DNA from: Brevundimonas fluminis
Lineage (GTDB): Bacteria > Pseudomonadota > Alphaproteobacteria > Caulobacterales > Caulobacteraceae
NCBI RefSeq assembly: GCF_003934285.1
Contig: NZ_RQWJ01000005.1
Span: 62,001 to 126,000 of the forward strand
Reading direction: 5' to 3'
DNA: 64,000 nucleotides
Below are positions 61,622 through 64,000 of this stretch, piece by piece. The notes under the pieces are model-generated. The model was not told the DNA's origin and made no database searches. It saw only the letters and a list, made by a program, of their open reading frames with translations. How positions within the stretch are numbered: position 1 is the stretch's first letter; every line of letters starts with the position of its first letter. A program made the position numbers and the translations under genes.

Positions 61622-62365
61622 ATGCGTCTGAAGAGCCTCGCCGCCGCCCTGCCCCTGCTCGCGCTCGGCGCCTGCTCCACGGCCATGGAGGCAGTCCGGG
61701 GGCCGGAACTGGCGCCCATCGGCTACCCTGCCGCCCTGGTCCCGGTCGAGCAGCAGTACCTGGCCGCGCCGCAGGCGGCCTACGGCTCCGCCCCCCAGGC
61801 GGCCAGCGCCAACAGCCTGTTCGCGGGCTCTTCCCGCAGCTTCTTCGGGGACCAGCGCGCCCGCCGCGTCGGCGACATCCTGACCATCGAGATCGACATC
61901 GACGACCGGGCCCAGACCTCGAACAGCACGGTGCGCAGCCGCTCGAACGAGATTTCGGCAGGCGTCTCGAACTTCTTCGGTCTTGAGAACAGCCTGGGCC
62001 AGGCCTTTCCTGGCGGATTCGACCCCGGGAACATGGTCGGCATGGGAGGCGAGTCCAACGCCCAGGGCACGGGCAGCGTGAATCGGTCGGAGCGGGTGAA
62101 CCTGACCATCGCCGCCGTCGTCACCGCGGTTCTGCCGAACGGCAACCTCGTGATCCAGGGTCGGCAGGAAGTGCGCACCAACCGTGAAGTCCGCGAATTG
62201 ACGGTCGCCGGCATCGTGCGGCCCGAGGACATCTCTTCCGCCAACGTCATCCAGCACGACCAGATCGCCGAGGCGCGCATCAGCTACGGCGGCCGGGGCG
62301 ACATCAGCCGCGTGCAGGCGACCCCCGCGGGCCAGTCGCTGGTGGAGCGGTTCAGTCCCTTCTGA
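61622..62365 (+). CDS. flgH: flagellar L-ring protein FlgH
   Basis: FlgH makes the outer-membrane L-ring. The 247-residue lipoprotein has a signal sequence and lipobox LALGAC at the N-terminus. FFGDQRARRVGDILTIEIDIDDRAQ, then NLTIAAVVTAVLPNGNLVIQGRQEV and TVAGIVRPEDISSANVI, are family segments. The ATG at 61622 with GGGAAG upstream fits better than the GTG at 61604 or ATG at 61607. It is the last gene of flgF-flgG-flgA-flgH; a terminator follows. Confidence 0.95.
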   Translation: MRLKSLAAALPLLALGACSTAMEAVRGPELAPIGYPAALVPVEQQYLAAPQAAYGSAPQAASANSLFAGSSRSFFGDQRARRVGDILTIEIDIDDRAQTSNSTVRSRSNEISAGVSNFFGLENSLGQAFPGGFDPGNMVGMGGESNAQGTGSVNRSERVNLTIAAVVTAVLPNGNLVIQGRQEVRTNREVRELTVAGIVRPEDISSANVIQHDQIAEARISYGGRGDISRVQATPAGQSLVERFSPF

Positions 62366-62470
62366 ACGGCGCTGCCGCTCGCCAAGCGGTCGCGCGCCAC
62401 GTGAGCCGCGGGGGTTGCGAATGGAACGCAGCCCCGCCGCGCCAACGGCCACGCTGAAACTCTTAACAGA

Positions 62471-62504
62471 AACTCGCGTTTGGCCAGTCAGACGCGAGTT
62501 TTTT
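62471..62504 (+). terminator. rho-independent terminator after the flgFGAH operon
   Basis: AACTCGCGT and ACGCGAGTT form a perfect 9-bp stem with a 12-nt loop and run into TTTT. It lies about 105 nt after flgH and its U-tract ends 3 nt before the ATG at 62508. Confidence 0.85.
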
Positions 62505-62507
62505 GCC

Positions 62508-62972
62508 ATGCTGAAGTATCTGATCCCCGTCGCCGCCACCCTGTCGCTGGTCGCTTTCGCCGCCCAGAGCCGGTCCGAGGCCGTGATCGACGAGACGCCG
62601 CTGGAAGGGCGCCTGGCCTGGCACCTGAGCCATGAGGGCGAGACGGCCAAGCTGGCCTATGGCGTGGCCCATTCCGATCAGATCGTGATCATGCTGACCT
62701 GCGCGCCGGGCGACCGCCAGGTTCAGGCCTTCGGCGTCGTCACCCCCACGGGCGCGGCCGTGCAGGAAGGCCCCGTGCCGGTCGATCCCCTGACGGGTCT
62801 GGCGATGAGCGACGTCGCCGTGGACATCGACTCCGAGGCCCTCACCTCGCTTCGCGATCGCGACGGTCTGCCGGTCATGGGCGAGGCAGGTCCCGCCGAC
62901 CTGCCCGTCACGCAGGGTGACAAGGCCGTGATCGACGGCTTCTTCTCCCATTGCGGCGCGACGCGGGCCTAG
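62508..62972 (+). CDS. exported hypothetical protein, first of three tandem paralogues
   Basis: The 154-residue precursor has a signal segment (LIPVAATLSLVAFAAQ). It then carries a domain with W-H-L...LAYGVAHSDQIVIMLTCAPGDRQVQAFG and ends DGFFSHCGATRA. The same pattern (a Trp strand, an LxYG/LANE turn, LxLxC, a Gly-rich strand and a C-terminal F-x2-C-G) is found in the next two genes. The two Cys are at about 64 and 149 and may form a disulfide in the periplasm. The ATG at 62508 follows the terminator by 3 nt, so no ribosome-binding site is present. I do not recognise the family. Confidence 0.75.
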   Translation: MLKYLIPVAATLSLVAFAAQSRSEAVIDETPLEGRLAWHLSHEGETAKLAYGVAHSDQIVIMLTCAPGDRQVQAFGVVTPTGAAVQEGPVPVDPLTGLAMSDVAVDIDSEALTSLRDRDGLPVMGEAGPADLPVTQGDKAVIDGFFSHCGATRA

Positions 62973-63010
62973 GGCTCTGCTAGCTTGACCGTTCAGCCGG
63001 GGGGCCGGAC

Positions 63011-63439
63011 ATGATCCTCGCCATCATCGCGACCGTCGGCGCGCTCGCCCTGCAGGGCCCACGCGACGGCTGGACGTGGACCCTCTACGAGAGCGGGGAC
63101 AACCTGGTCCTCGCCAACGAGATCCCGGACACCGAGCACCTTCGGGCCACGCTGGAATGCGACGCCGGTTCGGGGGCGGCGACGGTCCGCATCTACGGCT
63201 TCGGCCAGGCGGCGGAGTTTTCCCAGCTGCGCGCGGGTCGCGCGACGGCGCAGTCGCAGTCAGACGCGGACGCCGACGGATCTCTGGGCGTGGGCCTGCG
63301 CATCGACCATCCCGTCTTCGCCGCCTTCAGCGCCGGGGGGCGGCTGGACGTCAGTTCGGGTGGACGCGCGGGCGCCGTGGCGGTGAACCGCGCCAACCTT
63401 GCCAAGCTGCGCCGCTTTGGCGAACTGTGTGCGGGCTGA
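63011..63439 (+). CDS. exported hypothetical protein, second of three tandem paralogues
   Basis: The 142-residue precursor has a short signal segment (ILAIIATVGALALQ) and WTWTLYESGDNLVLANEIPDTEHLRATLECDAGSG near the N-terminus. It then has HPVFAAFSAGGRLDVSSGGRAGAVAVN, and LRRFGELCAG at the end. The spacing of W, L-x-L-E-C and the terminal F-x2-x-C-x-G match its neighbours. AGCCGGGGG precedes the ATG. Function unknown. Confidence 0.75.
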   Translation: MILAIIATVGALALQGPRDGWTWTLYESGDNLVLANEIPDTEHLRATLECDAGSGAATVRIYGFGQAAEFSQLRAGRATAQSQSDADADGSLGVGLRIDHPVFAAFSAGGRLDVSSGGRAGAVAVNRANLAKLRRFGELCAG

Positions 63440-63454
63440 CGCGCAGAGGTCCTC

Positions 63455-63955
63455 ATGTCCCCCATCCGCCTGTCCCTGCTCGGGCTCGCCGCCCTGTCGG
63501 TCGCAGCGTGCGCGTCGGTCGAGCCGGCAGGCCCTCTCCCGACCGACGCGTCCGCGCCCCAACCGCTGGCCGGACACGACTGGTTCGGGGCCACCGACGA
63601 GGGGATGGCGCACCTGACCTATGGGCGGGCGGAAAGCGACGACGTCTGGCTGACCCTCAGCTGCGCCGCGGGCTCGGGCCGGCTGGCGCTGACCCAATAC
63701 ACCGGCCCGGACGACGGTACGCGCATCGCGCTCGAATCCGGCGGCGAGACCGAGAGCTGGCCCGCGACGCGCGAGCCGGACGAGATGAACGGCGGCGTCT
63801 ATCTGACGGCCCAGGCGGACGCCGACACGCCGGTGTTCCAGAGGTTCCGCCGCGTGGGCTGGCTGGCCGCCTATGGAGACGGCTGGCGCGAGGCGATGGT
63901 GGTCCAGCCGGGCTCGGCCCCGCGCGTCGAGCGCTTCTTCGCCGCCTGCGGCTGA
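63455..63955 (+). CDS. hypothetical lipoprotein, third of three tandem paralogues
   Basis: The 166-residue precursor has a lipobox LSVAAC at the N-terminus, so it is probably a lipoprotein. The domain repeats the pattern HDWFGATDEGMAHLTYGRAESDDVWLTLSCAAGSG, then VFQRFRRVGWLAAYGDGWREAMVV and VERFFAACG at the end. The first and third paralogues share LxYG-x4-SD most clearly. It differs from the other two in its lipid anchor. No function can be given. About 45 bp to the window end hold no feature. Confidence 0.75.
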   Translation: MSPIRLSLLGLAALSVAACASVEPAGPLPTDASAPQPLAGHDWFGATDEGMAHLTYGRAESDDVWLTLSCAAGSGRLALTQYTGPDDGTRIALESGGETESWPATREPDEMNGGVYLTAQADADTPVFQRFRRVGWLAAYGDGWREAMVVQPGSAPRVERFFAACG

Positions 63956-64000
63956 CTTGACCGCGCGCTGACCTCCGACGCACCCTCCCCGCCAACGAGG

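Overview
The window is about 64 kb of high-GC bacterial chromosome, densely coding on both strands. It looks like the Caulobacterales of the Alphaproteobacteria, most likely Brevundimonas or a close relative (inference). The evidence is a class I lysyl-tRNA synthetase, the alphaproteobacterial genes trcR (DUF1013), DUF1465, DUF1192 and paired DUF465, a Caulobacter-type flagellar locus (fliL-fliM-DUF6468-motE divergent from flgF-flgG-flgA-flgH), CtrA-like TTAAC-N6-TTTA boxes and a textbook sigma-54 promoter. I see no insertion sequence, prophage, integrase, CRISPR array or rRNA. One tRNA is present, tRNA-Leu(UAA).

Layout. 1-10.4 kb: end of a gene that may be Mrr-like, a TetR regulator, pdxH, a degenerate J-domain protein, aroC, a pirin, a lipoprotein, the queC-queE-queD operon, a soluble hybrid histidine kinase, a metallo-beta-lactamase exonuclease and two tandem thioesterases. 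10.4-12.5 kb: two paralogous small proteins with CtrA-like boxes, a membrane protein and an S24/LexA-like regulator. 12.5-19 kb: SH3 protein, class I lysS, MaoC, VOC, a frameshifted SnoaL-like gene, then queA and tgt. 19-24 kb: Pro-rich exported protein, membrane histidine kinase, thiE and an exported beta-propeller protein. 24-31 kb: bfd-bfr iron storage, an ABC exporter divergent from a DUF2975/HTH pair, and a cyanide-insensitive bd oxidase (cioA-cioB plus its DUF2474 small subunit). 31-37 kb: TspO-like protein, efp, inositol monophosphatase, ABC exporter, rpmE, L,D-transpeptidase, DUF1465, DUF1192. 37-46.5 kb: quinone oxidoreductase, a CVNH/crystallin exported protein, trcR, ubiX flanked by two DUF465 genes, a GGDEF protein, purE-purK, an autotransporter esterase and an M23 endopeptidase. 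46.5-56 kb: NatAB-type ABC exporter, tag, rnhB, an orphan adenine methyltransferase, pyk, alkB, tRNA-Leu, an M28 peptidase and DUF3297. 56-64 kb: the flagellar locus, then three tandem paralogous exported proteins.

How the genes work together. The window encodes most of queuosine synthesis (QueD, QueE, QueC, then Tgt and QueA). Both QueD and Tgt lack residues that are usually diagnostic for their families. In the flagellar intergenic region a CtrA-like box faces fliL, a perfect palindrome lies between, and a sigma-54 promoter drives flgF, which matches the class II/class III hierarchy known from Caulobacter. The least explained parts are the three tandem exported paralogues at the end, the paralogue pair at 10.5-11.2 kb, the CVNH-crystallin protein, and the ABC/DUF2975/HTH locus with a duplicated operator-like sequence.
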